This document shows, piece by piece, positions 1 to 10,100 of a DNA stretch of 64,000 bases (its first letter is position 1; each line of letters starts with the position of its first letter). Location of the stretch: contig NZ_CYTW01000001.1 of the NCBI RefSeq assembly GCF_001458215.1, positions 1,364,001 through 1,428,000 of the forward strand, given 5' to 3'. Under the pieces are notes generated by a model, which saw nothing but the letters and a program-made list of their open reading frames with translations, was not told where the DNA came from and made no database searches. This stretch comes from Shimia thalassica. GTDB lineage: Bacteria; Pseudomonadota; Alphaproteobacteria; Rhodobacterales; Rhodobacteraceae. Both the position numbers and the translations under genes were made by a program.

Positions 1-1814
1 TGATCATACTCTTTTTGCTCGGTATGGTCGCTATAATCAGTGCCGATTGTCGCTGACAGCTTGTTCCCAGACCGTGTTACATCCATCAGCCGGCGCGTGA
101 CCGTGAAGGTGACGTCCTTGTCTTGAAGGGAGCGCATGTAGGGCACCAGATTCATTGCCATCACATCCGGTGCAAACACGCGGTCCGGTGTCATGATCTC
201 GACCTGTGATCCCGCCGCTGCCGCAATCTCGGCGGCTTGAAGGGCAGGGTGGTCCCCGCTTTCATCATAGATCAAAACGTTTTGCGCCGGTTTGACATCG
301 GCGGAAATCAAATCCCAAGTGGTGACCACATGCGGGGTGTCCTTGCCCGTTTCAAACAGTTCCGTGTTGGGAAGACCGCCCGTTGCAATGATCACCACAT
401 CGGGGTTCAGCGCGGTCACATCTTCGGCTTCGGCCCATGTGTTGAAATGAAAGACAACATCCCGCGCCGCGCATTGGGCCATACGCCAATCGATGATCGA
501 CATCATTTCTCGGCGGCGGGGGCTTTGCGAAGTCAACCGGATTTGACCTCCGGGATCGGGCTGGGCCTCAAAGACGGTCACGTCATGTCCGCGTTCCGCC
601 GCAACGCGCGCAGCCTCAAGACCGGCAGGACCAGCGCCCACGATGACAACGCGTTTCTTCTCATTGGCAGGCGGAATGTCGTGCGGCATGGACAACTCGC
701 GACCCGTGGCCGCGTTGTGAATGCAAAGCGCATCGCCAGCCTGATAAATCCTGTCAAGGCAATAGGTTGCCCCGACACAGGGCCGGATGTCCTCTTCGCG
801 ACCTTCCATGATTTTGCGTACCACATGGGGGTCGGCCATATGGGCCCGCGTCATGCCGACCATATCCAGAAGACCGGCCTCTACCGCATAGCGGGCGGTT
901 GCCACATCCGGAATTTTTGATGCGTGGAATGTTGGCATGCCGGTGGCTTTTTTGACCCGTCCGGCAAAGTCCAGATGGGGCGCGTTTGCCATGCCCTGAA
1001 CGGGGATCAGGTCGGTCATGGCAGGATCAGTATGGATACGTCCACGGATCACATTGAGGAAATCCAACTGTCCCGTTGCCGCGAGACGTTTCGAGATTTC
1101 GATCCCGTCTTCCTCTGTTATGCCGCCCTTTTGGGCCTCGTCCGCGGTATAGCGAAAGCCGACAATAAAGGACTCTCCGACCCGTTTTCGGATGGCTTCC
1201 AAAACATCCATCGGGAACCGAAGCCGGTTCTCGAGCGTGTCTGCGCCGTAAGGGCCAACGAGGTCGTTCGTCAGAGGAGACCAGAACTGGTCAAGCAGGT
1301 GACCATAGACCTGCAACTCGATCCCATCCATGCCACCGGCCTGCATGCGTTCGGCCGCATCGGCAAAGTCGGTGATGATCCTCTCGATATCCCAATCTTC
1401 AATCAGCTTGGGAAAGGCACGGTGCGCCGGTTCACGGTGTTTAGAGCTTGAGACTGAAGGCAGCCAGTTCCCTTTGTTCCATGTTGTCCGGCGGCCAAGG
1501 TGGGTGAGCTGGATCATTACCGCACAGCCATGTTCGTGGCATCCATCGGTAAGGTTTTGAATCCACGGGACAACCTCGTCCTTATAGGCGAGGATATTGT
1601 TGAACACGGGCGGGCTGTCTTTTGAGACCGCCGCCGATCCTGCCGTCATCGCGAGGGCCACGCCTGCTTTGGCCCGCTCTTCGTGATAGGCCCGATACCG
1701 GTCTTTAGGCATGCCATCTTCGGGATAGGCGGGTTCATGGCTTGTCGTCATGATCCGGTTTTTCAAGGTCAGATGCTTGAGCTGATAAGGTTGTAGAAGT
1801 GGATCTTTGCTCAT
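1..1814 (-). CDS. NADH:flavin oxidoreductase, DgcA/StcD-like N-demethylase (3' end outside window)
   Basis: The gene runs off the left edge, so only about 604 N-terminal residues are visible; I translated them from the complement. The N-terminus MSKDPLLQPYQLKHLTLKNR and the following SHEPAYPEDGMPKDRYRAYH are typical of the old-yellow-enzyme/2,4-dienoyl-CoA reductase family, especially the dimethylglycine (DgcA) and N-methylproline (StcD) demethylases. An FMN-binding TIM barrel covers roughly residues 1-360. A cysteine stretch (RPCVGATYC, then CIHN) follows, and then a dinucleotide-binding motif VIVGAGPAGLEAA for the FAD/NAD domain. The cysteine stretch does not show all four positions of the classical 4Fe-4S cluster. 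A Shine-Dalgarno AGGAAGG precedes the ATG at 1814. A TetR-type gene is divergent. Family assignment is strong; the substrate (a methylated amine) is inferred. Confidence 0.88.
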   Translation of the reverse strand, partial: MSKDPLLQPYQLKHLTLKNRIMTTSHEPAYPEDGMPKDRYRAYHEERAKAGVALAMTAGSAAVSKDSPPVFNNILAYKDEVVPWIQNLTDGCHEHGCAVMIQLTHLGRRTTWNKGNWLPSVSSSKHREPAHRAFPKLIEDWDIERIITDFADAAERMQAGGMDGIELQVYGHLLDQFWSPLTNDLVGPYGADTLENRLRFPMDVLEAIRKRVGESFIVGFRYTADEAQKGGITEEDGIEISKRLAATGQLDFLNVIRGRIHTDPAMTDLIPVQGMANAPHLDFAGRVKKATGMPTFHASKIPDVATARYAVEAGLLDMVGMTRAHMADPHVVRKIMEGREEDIRPCVGATYCLDRIYQAGDALCIHNAATGRELSMPHDIPPANEKKRVVIVGAGPAGLEAARVAAERGHDVTVFEAQPDPGGQIRLTSQSPRRREMMSIIDWRMAQCAARDVVFHFNTWAEAEDVTALNPDVVIIATGGLPNTELFETGKDTPHVVTTWDLISADVKPAQNVLIYDESGDHPALQAAEIAAAAGSQVEIMTPDRVFAPDVMAMNLVPYMRSLQDKDVTFTVTRRLMDVTRSGNKLSATIGTDYSDHTEQKEYD

Positions 1815-1868
1815 GAGTAGGCGCGCCTTCCTAAAACAAAAGGGTCTAAAAAGCCCCGCTCGGGGTTC

Positions 1869-1884
1869 TTGACATGTGTGTCAA
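1869..1884. promoter_or_regulatory. Palindromic operator, copy 1
   Basis: TTGACATGTGTGTCAA has inverted arms TTGACA and TGTCAA around a 4-base spacer. It lies in the intergenic region between the divergent flavin oxidoreductase and the TetR-type gene. The same arms recur at 1902-1917. It is probably the binding site of the adjacent TetR protein. Confidence 0.65.
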
Positions 1885-1901
1885 GTTGAAGCCTATGTGA
1901 A

Positions 1902-1917
1902 TTGACACATATGTCAA
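1902..1917. promoter_or_regulatory. Palindromic operator, copy 2
   Basis: TTGACACATATGTCAA has the same arms and spacer length as the site at 1869-1884. Its start is 33 bp from that of the first copy, about three helical turns, so both would face the same side of the DNA. It ends 18 bp before the TetR start codon, which suggests autoregulation. Confidence 0.65.
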
Positions 1918-1935
1918 GTTCCTTATGGTGACCGC

Positions 1936-2553
1936 ATGACAACACCTTCCTCTCCCCGCCAGCGCGGGTCGCGCGACCTCTGGCTTGATGCGGCATATGA
2001 TTTGCTGATTTCCGGTGGGATCGAGGCGGTGAAAATCATGCCGTTGGCGAAACACCTCAACATGACGCGGACAGGGTTTTATTGGTTTTTCAAAGATGTA
2101 GCCGAACTTCACGCGGCAATGATCCTGCGTTGGGAAGAACAGAATACGGGCATTCTGATTGATCGTTGCAACGCCGAAGCCAGCAATATTTGCGAGGCAT
2201 TGTTCAACCTTATGGATTGCTGGCTTGATCCCACATTGTTTGATGACAGGCTGGATCTGGCAATCAGAAACTGGGCCCGGACCGAGCCCACGCTTCAGGC
2301 GCGTCTGGATAAGGCGGACAGTCTTCGCATTGCGGCGGTGACGCGGTTGTTTGCGCGTTTCGGGTTTACAAAAGAACAGTCCGAAGTGCGCGGCATGACC
2401 GTGATTTACACGCAAATTGGCTATATCTCGATGCAGGTTGCAGAGAATGCAGAGGACCGGCTTGAGCGTGTTCAGCACTATGTCGAACTCTTCGCAAACC
2501 GCAGACCTTCTTCACAAGACATCGCCACGTTTGGACGTCGCCACAAAGCATAG
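1936..2553 (+). CDS. TetR/AcrR-family transcriptional regulator
   Basis: This 205-residue protein has the usual TetR length and layout. The N-terminal helix-turn-helix lies at about residues 15-62 and contains GGIEAVKIMPLAKHLNMTRT followed by GFYWFFKD, the typical recognition-helix signature. The remaining all-helical part would bind ligand and dimerise. It is divergent from the DgcA/StcD-like oxidoreductase, and two matching palindromes sit in the shared 121-bp promoter region. This supports local control of that catabolic gene, possibly with a methylated amine as inducer (inference). The ATG at 1936 gives an intact DNA-binding domain. Confidence 0.88.
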   Translation: MTTPSSPRQRGSRDLWLDAAYDLLISGGIEAVKIMPLAKHLNMTRTGFYWFFKDVAELHAAMILRWEEQNTGILIDRCNAEASNICEALFNLMDCWLDPTLFDDRLDLAIRNWARTEPTLQARLDKADSLRIAAVTRLFARFGFTKEQSEVRGMTVIYTQIGYISMQVAENAEDRLERVQHYVELFANRRPSSQDIATFGRRHKA

Positions 2554-2718
2554 GCCGCCTGTTCAGGGGGCATGATGCACGCCAAACACCCACCCCGTTC
2601 CCGTCGTTTTGATATCTCTATTTTGATATGTGTCAGGGCGTATCGGTGCGGTTTGTCGTAGAATCTAAAGTATAGGGCGATGGCATGGTGCCTTAGCGAC
2701 GCCCGAGAGGAGGGAAAG

Positions 2719-3942
2719 ATGTCTACACATACGTTAACCGGTTTTTCTGTGACACGTCCTTGGGGCATTTCAACCCCTGTGTCGGTGGTCCCATCCACGT
2801 TGGAGATTGATGCATTAGGGGGTGACAGCGCCTTTTCCTATGTGATCGATTTTGAATTCTTCGAAGATTTCCCAATGGTGATCATTGACGACATCGGAGA
2901 CTGGAGGACGACGCTTAACGGGCAGTCTGTGATCATGGACTATACCAATCCGGCGCATGACTCTATCGAAGTTCTCTTGGGCCAGATCGTCTGGGGCTCA
3001 GGAAACGTAAGTTATGCACTGAAACTGTTTCCCGTTACGGGGTCACAAGAGGTGCAGCACTATTTCCTTTTGGGAGGGGACCCGCTTCCCGATATCGTGG
3101 ATTTGGCATCCTATAGCGATTTCAACGGTTTGGTCACCTCCATGGAACCGATACCGTCAGGACCGTTTGCACCCAATATGGAAATCGATCTGTTTGGCCT
3201 CGCCTCGTCGACGTTTTCCAGTGAAGTCGATGACATCACCGGAACGGATGGTGCGGATTCATTCCACGGCGGGGATGGCAATGACATACTGCGAGGCGAA
3301 GACGGCGATGACGTTCTGCAAGGCGGTAGAGGTGTGGACACCCTGATCGGAGGAGAGGGCAACGACACCCTGCTGGGCGGCGACACCATGGATGACCTGC
3401 GTGATGTGATCTATGCCGGAAACGGCGACGATTCACTGGACGGCGGTTACGGCAATGACGAACTGCGTGGGGACGCCGGCAATGATACGATTGCAGGTGG
3501 GTTTGGAGCCGACACCGTAATTGGCGGAACAGGGCATGATGCGCTCACGGGCAGTGCCTATGCAGACCAGATTTTTGGTGGCGCTGGCGATGACTTTATC
3601 AATGGTGGATTTGGTCATGACCTTTTGAACGGTGGTGCAGGGGCGGACAGGTTCTTTCACTTGGGAATTCTCGACCATGGCTCGGACTGGGTACAGGATT
3701 ACAACGCGGCAGACGGGGATGTTCTTCAGTTTGGAAATGCCTCTGCTACGCGCAGCCAGTTTCAGGTGAACACCACGCACACGGCAACCGCTGCGGGAGA
3801 ACGCTCGGGCGATGATGACGTGGAAGAGGCCTTTGTGATCTATCGTCCAACCGGCCAGATTATGTGGGCGCTTGTGGACGGCGACGGGCAGGCCTCAATC
3901 AACCTGCAGATTGGTGGTGATGTGTTTGATTTGCTAGCCTGA
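2719..3942 (+). CDS. RTX exoprotein P1 with family tail
   Basis: This 407-residue protein starts at the ATG at 2719, which follows an excellent Shine-Dalgarno (GAGAGGAGGGAAAG); an in-frame ATG 39 bp upstream has none. Residues 1-175 form a beta-rich region I do not recognise, containing no RTX repeats. Residues 176-224 are calcium-binding RTX nonapeptides (for example GGDGNDILRGEDGDD). Residues 225-407 are the 183-residue tail shared with P2-P6 and P8, ending EEAFVIYRPTGQIMWALVDG and FDLLA. Proteins of this kind leave the cell by type I secretion with an uncleaved C-terminal signal and fold when they bind external calcium. It is the smallest member here and lies 255 bp before P2 on the same strand. 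Its function is unknown. Confidence 0.9.
   Translation: MSTHTLTGFSVTRPWGISTPVSVVPSTLEIDALGGDSAFSYVIDFEFFEDFPMVIIDDIGDWRTTLNGQSVIMDYTNPAHDSIEVLLGQIVWGSGNVSYALKLFPVTGSQEVQHYFLLGGDPLPDIVDLASYSDFNGLVTSMEPIPSGPFAPNMEIDLFGLASSTFSSEVDDITGTDGADSFHGGDGNDILRGEDGDDVLQGGRGVDTLIGGEGNDTLLGGDTMDDLRDVIYAGNGDDSLDGGYGNDELRGDAGNDTIAGGFGADTVIGGTGHDALTGSAYADQIFGGAGDDFINGGFGHDLLNGGAGADRFFHLGILDHGSDWVQDYNAADGDVLQFGNASATRSQFQVNTTHTATAAGERSGDDDVEEAFVIYRPTGQIMWALVDGDGQASINLQIGGDVFDLLA
3391..3942 (+). other. Shared 183-residue C-terminal tail (P1 copy)
   Basis: The tail runs from DDLRDVIYAG to the stop. It holds about ten RTX half-repeats, then FFHLGILDHGSDWVQDYNAA, GERSGDD and the EEAFVIYRPTGQIMWALVDG core. Equivalent gapless tails lie at 15982-16533, 21928-22479 (minus), 28377-28928, 35620-36171, 40255-40806 and 58155-58706. 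Confidence 0.85.
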
Positions 3943-3964
3943 TCTTGTGATTGACATGAAACGA

Positions 3965-3990
3965 GGCCCGCTGGAAATTCCGGCGGGTCG
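3965..3990 (+). terminator. Possible terminator hairpin after P1
   Basis: A GC-rich inverted repeat (GGCCCGCTGG, loop, CCGGCGGGTC) begins 23 bp after the P1 stop. No clear T-run follows, so this is a weak call. Confidence 0.3.
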
Positions 3991-4197
3991 TGTCTTGAGA
4001 GCGTGGCAAATTGCTTTTGTGGATGTGATGGGCCTCTGAAAGTGGGACATGCTGCGGGAGGCGATAAAGGGGCGATGCAAAGACATTTAATGAAATGAAT
4101 AGGTTGTCCGGTTTTTTAAATGTGAGTTTAAATTGCCTTTATTTCGCCATAATCCCCCAAGTGCGCTACAGTTGAGGTCTCTCGGGAGGAGACTGCT

Positions 4198-7100
4198 ATG
4201 CGCGTTCAGAATACTTCGGTCACTTTTTCCACTGAAGGACAATCGCTTTGGCGTCCCGGACCGGCGGAAAGTTTTCGCATAGATACAGGTGATTACCTGA
4301 TTTATGACACCGGAGAGCTCACCTATAATTTTAGCGCCGATGCCGGTGTGGTGGAGTTTTCAGCACAAGCCTATTTCGGGATGCGATTCGGGCTTGTGGC
4401 GTGGGCAAATCTTGGAGAAGGCGGCAGTTGGGGCGCAACTTACGAGCTTGATCTGCAAGTGGGCATCCCAGATGCTCAGACTGTTTCGCTGCAAAATCCG
4501 GATCTGTCCTACCAGCCGCGCACCATGATGCATTTTGATTTCAGTGACTATGAAATCGTGTCTGCCGAGATCGTTTCTGAGGGTTTTGAGATCGGCGTCG
4601 ACGGCACGATTTCGGCCGGTCTGGATATGATCATTGATGTGTCTGCAGGGGTGCGCAATATCGAAGTCGAAACCCTGTTCAAGGACTTCAGCTTTAGCGA
4701 CCTGAACATTATCAATGTCGATGAAACCATCAACCTGATCACGGTTTCTGCCGAGCTTCCCGAATACACGGTAGAGTTGTTTTCAGGTGTCGAGCTGACG
4801 GCTCGTGTGCCACAGGGCGCAGATACCGAAGGGTCGTCCGAAGGCAGTGGAGTTGTCAGCGCGCGCGGTTTCTCGGATACCGAGTTTCTGGCGCTTGACG
4901 CTGATCTTGACCAGTTGATGACAGAACTTCTGAGCAAGGCCGGCCCACAAGCGGCAGCCGTTGCAAAAGCCTTGCAGAACACGGTCTTCCTTGAGCGCAG
5001 CTTTGATATCGGTCCGGTGGATGTCGACGTCACGGTTGTCGATATTTCTGCACATCTTGGCCTTGGCCTGACTGAATCGGTGAATTTGGATATTCGGGAC
5101 TATAGCCAGAGCTTTGATCACAATGATCCGACTGCAGGCCGACCAAACGTTAATATCCTTTTGACGACGGACAATGGTACGCCTGACGATACGTCTGATG
5201 ATCTCTCGGTTCCTGCGCGCCTTGGCGATAGCAATGTGGCGATTCCGGCACCTTACATCGGATCGAATTACGGCACCGCGACGGTGACAGCCGAATACAG
5301 CGTTGACCGCGCTTTATTTGGCCACACGGTGGGTCTTGGTCTGAATGCCTTTGTTGCGATTGAAATCCTCAAGGTGTCCGTGGATGTCTGGGGGCTTGGC
5401 GATAGTTGGGGACCGTTGTTTTATGAGCAGTTTCCAAGCGAAGAAGATGCCGTCATTGACCTTGGAACGCTCTATTCAGACTCGTTTGTTGTGGATGGCT
5501 CGATTTTTGGAACAGACTCGGATGCCTACGAAGTCTTTTTTGTTGAAGAGCGTATTGCACCTCCGGGGTGGGACCCAACCCTGCCGTCAGCCGAGCAGGC
5601 GGTTTACGGGTATTTCGAAGCCAACAATCAACAGCTTGAGGCGCTCTTTGCGTCGCTCAATGAGTTGTTTGAAGACCTGTATCCCGGGGATCCATTCCTG
5701 AACGAGCGTCCGGTACCCGTTGATCCCCAAAACCCGCCCCTCGCCGAATATGATTTTACCGGCGAAGTGGGGAAAGTGCATTTCCTCTGGCAGGGGGCCT
5801 ACAGCACCGAAGTCACGCTTGCCCATGGGGACGGAAGCCGCGTCACCATCGCAACGCCGACATCCCTTAATGTGCCGAATATTCCGGGGGCGACACCGGC
5901 AGCCCCGACCTATGGCGCTTTGCGGGTCAAATTGGATTCCACCGATGTCATTGCGTATTTCTCAACGCTGGATGAGAAGTATCGCGGGTTGTTCCATTCT
6001 GCGACCTCTCAAGAGGTGCGCTATAGCTATGCGGACCGTGACGACAGTCAGCTCGACAAGACCATTATAACCGGCAACGTGACCAATGTATTGGGCGGTG
6101 ATGGCGCGGATGTGATGATCTATCACTACGACCGCAGCACCAGCGACACGCGTGGCGGTGAATTCTTCGACGGTGGCGACAACTTCGATGTGGACAGTAG
6201 CCTGAACCTGCGGCCCGATATCAACATCGGTGACCTTTTGATCGCTGACCTGTCGCACATGACTACGACGATTGACATGAACGTGGCAGAATCCGTGCGG
6301 CTTGAAAGCCTTGGCACGGGGCTGGGCGGCATGATTGTCCGCACCTATCAGCACGACCCGGTGACCGGCGACATTCTTGTTGATCCGGTGACGGGCGAAC
6401 GTCTGATCGCAGAGGTTGTCAGAGATCCGTCGAACCCAAGCATTCTGTATGATCCCAATCAGGTGATTGTGCGCAATGTAGAAGCCTTGGCTTTGCGCAC
6501 GGGCAGCGGGGATGATTATCTCGTTGGCGGCACCTTTACGGATATTTTCCTTACGGGTGCAGGCGACGATGTGGTGCGGTTTGTCGACTCGATCGATATC
6601 GCTGGGGTTCTCGAGGAAGACACCTATTTCGATGTCGATGATGACTTTGCGCATCTCGGCGATGGTGATGACGTTGCGATTGTCCAAATGACGGATATGC
6701 CCGGCGCAGAGCATAATCGCCAATTTACCGATCATATCATGGGTGGTCTTGGCGTGGATCACCTGTTTATTCAGGCGGGTAATCAGGGTCTGCGCTATGA
6801 CATTTCAACCGACACCACTAGTTATGTTTTTGGTGGAGAAGGTATTGGGGCCCTTGGCGACCATGATGACTTTGCTCGACTTCTGTCTCTCATCGAAGAG
6901 ACTCGCAGCGAAATGTGGACCTCTGACCGGTTTGGAAACGAACAGTCCTTTTATGGATACGCTGACCAACACATCTTGATGCTGAACGGCACTGGCAATC
7001 GCGGTGCGGTGCGGTTCTCGCGCGATGTCGAGCAGGTCAGCGTTATTCCCGAAACCGTCTATGACAGCAACGGCGACCCGCTGCCCTCGAACACGGGCGT

Positions 7101-10100
7101 TGGCGATGATCTTTTGGTCTATATGGGCGGCAGCCGGTATGATGGTGGCATCGGCGGTATTGATACCTTCCTTGCCGATTTCAGCACATGGTCAAGCTAT
7201 CAGTCGCTTGGCCGGACTGGGGAAGGCGTCGCCATTTCTCTGGCCAATACGGAATCCTATTTCGGATCGACTGTTATCCAGAATATCGACCGGTTGCACG
7301 TGCGCGGCACGTTTGATTTTGATGTCATCATTGGCGGCACGCTGGATGACTACATCGACGGCGGTGACGCAGACGATGTGCTTTACGGGGGGGGCGATCA
7401 ATCTTCCGACACTTTGATTGGTGGGTCGGGGAACGACCTGTTTACATGGGCGGCGGATGGCGATGATTTCATCGACGGCGGGTTCGGTATCGATACCCTC
7501 AATATCTACGAGGGCGGGCGCGGGGGCGGGCATACTATTGCGCTGTCCAATGCGGACGGGCGGATCGACCTGAACCTGACAACCAATGTTCACGCCGGTG
7601 AAACAGACGCCGAGATCACCGAGTTCTTTGATGCCATTGCGACCGCGACAACCTATGATGCGGGTTTCGGCACCAACACGGTCCAGTACACAAACGTCGA
7701 ACATGTCAACATCACGGGCAACGTGTATGCGGACGATGTTTTGCTTTACCAAAACGGTAACTACTACAATGGCGGCAACAGTGCGGCTGATGGCGACCTG
7801 TTTATCGCTGACTTCCGCGGACAGCTGTCTGGTATCAATTTCGAAGTGCGCGATACCCGCTCGATTGGGGAAAGCAACGGCTACTGGCTTGGCAACGAGG
7901 TTTACATCGACGGCATCGACCGTGGTGTGATCTTTGGTGGCGAGGCATTCGATACGTTCGCGGGCGGTATCTACAATGATATGTTCCACGGGGGTGGTGG
8001 CAACGACATCCTCTTTGGGCGCGGCGGCAATGACACTTTGGTTGGTGGCCAAGGCAGCGACACGTTCTTTTATGACAGTCAGGGCCACGATCTTGTTCTG
8101 GGGGGCACTAATGCGGGCAACCAGTATATCAACGGCTTATTGGTGCGCAGCGTCGCCGAAGAAGACCGCCTGAACATTTTGAACAGCACCGGCCCGCTGC
8201 GGGTGGCCATCAAGGACGAAAACGGCGATTTCATTCTCTCGAGCCGCCATGGCATGGCCCTTACCAACAGTTCGAGCGAAGTGCTGCATGAGCTTGCCCT
8301 GAATTCCCACACTGCCGCGCGCTGGCAGTATCATACGAAAAACAACTCGAACCTTGAATCGACCACATCGCCGGATATCGTTTACGCCGAGATCGAAGCG
8401 GTCGATATTGCAGGTTCGGACCTCTATGATGATCTGATCGTCTATCAGAATGGCATGGCCTATGTCGGTGGCGAGAGTTACCGCGACGAAGACATGTTCC
8501 TGGCCGATCTCAGGACCTTTGACGAGAATCTGACATTCAACGCCGACCATACCGTAGGCGAGGCCTATGATATTGGTCAGGGCACACAGATTGCTGATTT
8601 CGAACAGTTTTACCTCTTGCTGGGCAGCGGCAACGATTTGGTGCTGGGCGGTGATCTGGGCGATACGGTCTATGCAGGCGATGGCGACGACCGTCTTGTG
8701 GACGGGCGCGGAGATGACCATCTTGTGGGCGAAGGCGGCAATGACTTCTTCGAACACACTGAAGGCAACGACACCGTTGATGGGGGTGCCGGAGCAAGTG
8801 ATACGCTTCTCATCGGTGGCACGGGTACATCGTTCCAGGCGTCGTTCTTTGATGCGACTGGGGCACAGCTGGGCACCACATTGTCCATGGCGGGCGGCGC
8901 GCCCGGTTTCGCCGACTTTGCCGCGGCTTACAGCCATTCAACCCTATCTTACACGGTCATCACGCATGGCGAAAACTCGGTCGAATTCCGGGGGGTCGAG
9001 AACCTCAACATGTCGGGCAGTTCCGGCAATGACGTTCTCTTGGCAGGGTCTTCTCAAAGCGTTCTGTTCGGCGGTGCCGGAAATGACGCGCTTATCGGCT
9101 TTGAGGGCGATGATTTCCTTTCGGGCGGGGAAGGGTCTGACGTCTATGTCTTTGGCAGCGACTTTGGCGATGACGTCATCTTTGGCGAAAGCTTTGGCTC
9201 GAGCAGGCTTGTCTTTACGGCATATTCCTCGATTGACCTCAGCTATTCCGCGACCGGTTTTGACCTCTTGGTTTCTGCTGGAAGCAACTCTGTCAGGGTG
9301 GTCGACTATTTCGCGACAAACACCTCGTTCGGGCTGAACTTCGTGTTCGAGACAACGGATGGAACGGGCACGCGTGACTTCTCGTCATTGGGTGTGACCG
9401 GAAGAAGCAACGAAACGGTTGGACAGACCTATCTGGGGACAGATGGCGCCGATCTTATCGAAGCAGGCACAAGTGAACGCGACACGTATCGCGGCTTTGA
9501 CGGTCAGGACGGTTTCCTGTCCAGCGCAGGTGCAGACCTTTATGACGGCGGCGCCAGCGAAGATGTTGTCGACTATGGCCAGTCGGCCGGTCCGGTCAAT
9601 GTCAACCTTGCAACCTTCAGCGGAACAGGTGGCGACGCAGAAGGAGACTTCCTTGTTTCCATCGAGGCGGTGTCGGGAACGCGTGGCAATGACACGCTCT
9701 CAGGCAGCCGGTTCAATAACACCCTGAGCGGTGGCTTGGGCGACGATACGCTGTTCGGATTTGATGGCGACGATGTTCTTCTTGGTGAAGAGGGCAACGA
9801 TACCCTTGGTGGCGGTAAGGGGGCTGATACGCTCTTGGGCAGCGATGGTTCTGATAACCTCTGGGGGGGTGCCGGTATTGACCTTCTTGTCGGGGGCGAC
9901 GGAAACGATACGCTTGACGGTGGGGGCGATGGTGACCTTCTGGATGACGGCTTGGGTGATGACATCGCGCGGGGTGGCGCAGGTGACGACATCTTTGCCT
10001 ATCGCGGCGGGCTTGATGACTGGGACGGTGGGGCAGGCAGCGACTATGCCAACTTCTCGAACCTTGAATACGCGGTCGGGATTGATCTTGCGGCTGCTGA

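Noticed and set aside
237-1451. Two plus-strand reading frames of 227 and 175 residues at the left edge
   Set aside because: They are antisense to the flavin oxidoreductase, whose complement translation gives clear family motifs throughout.
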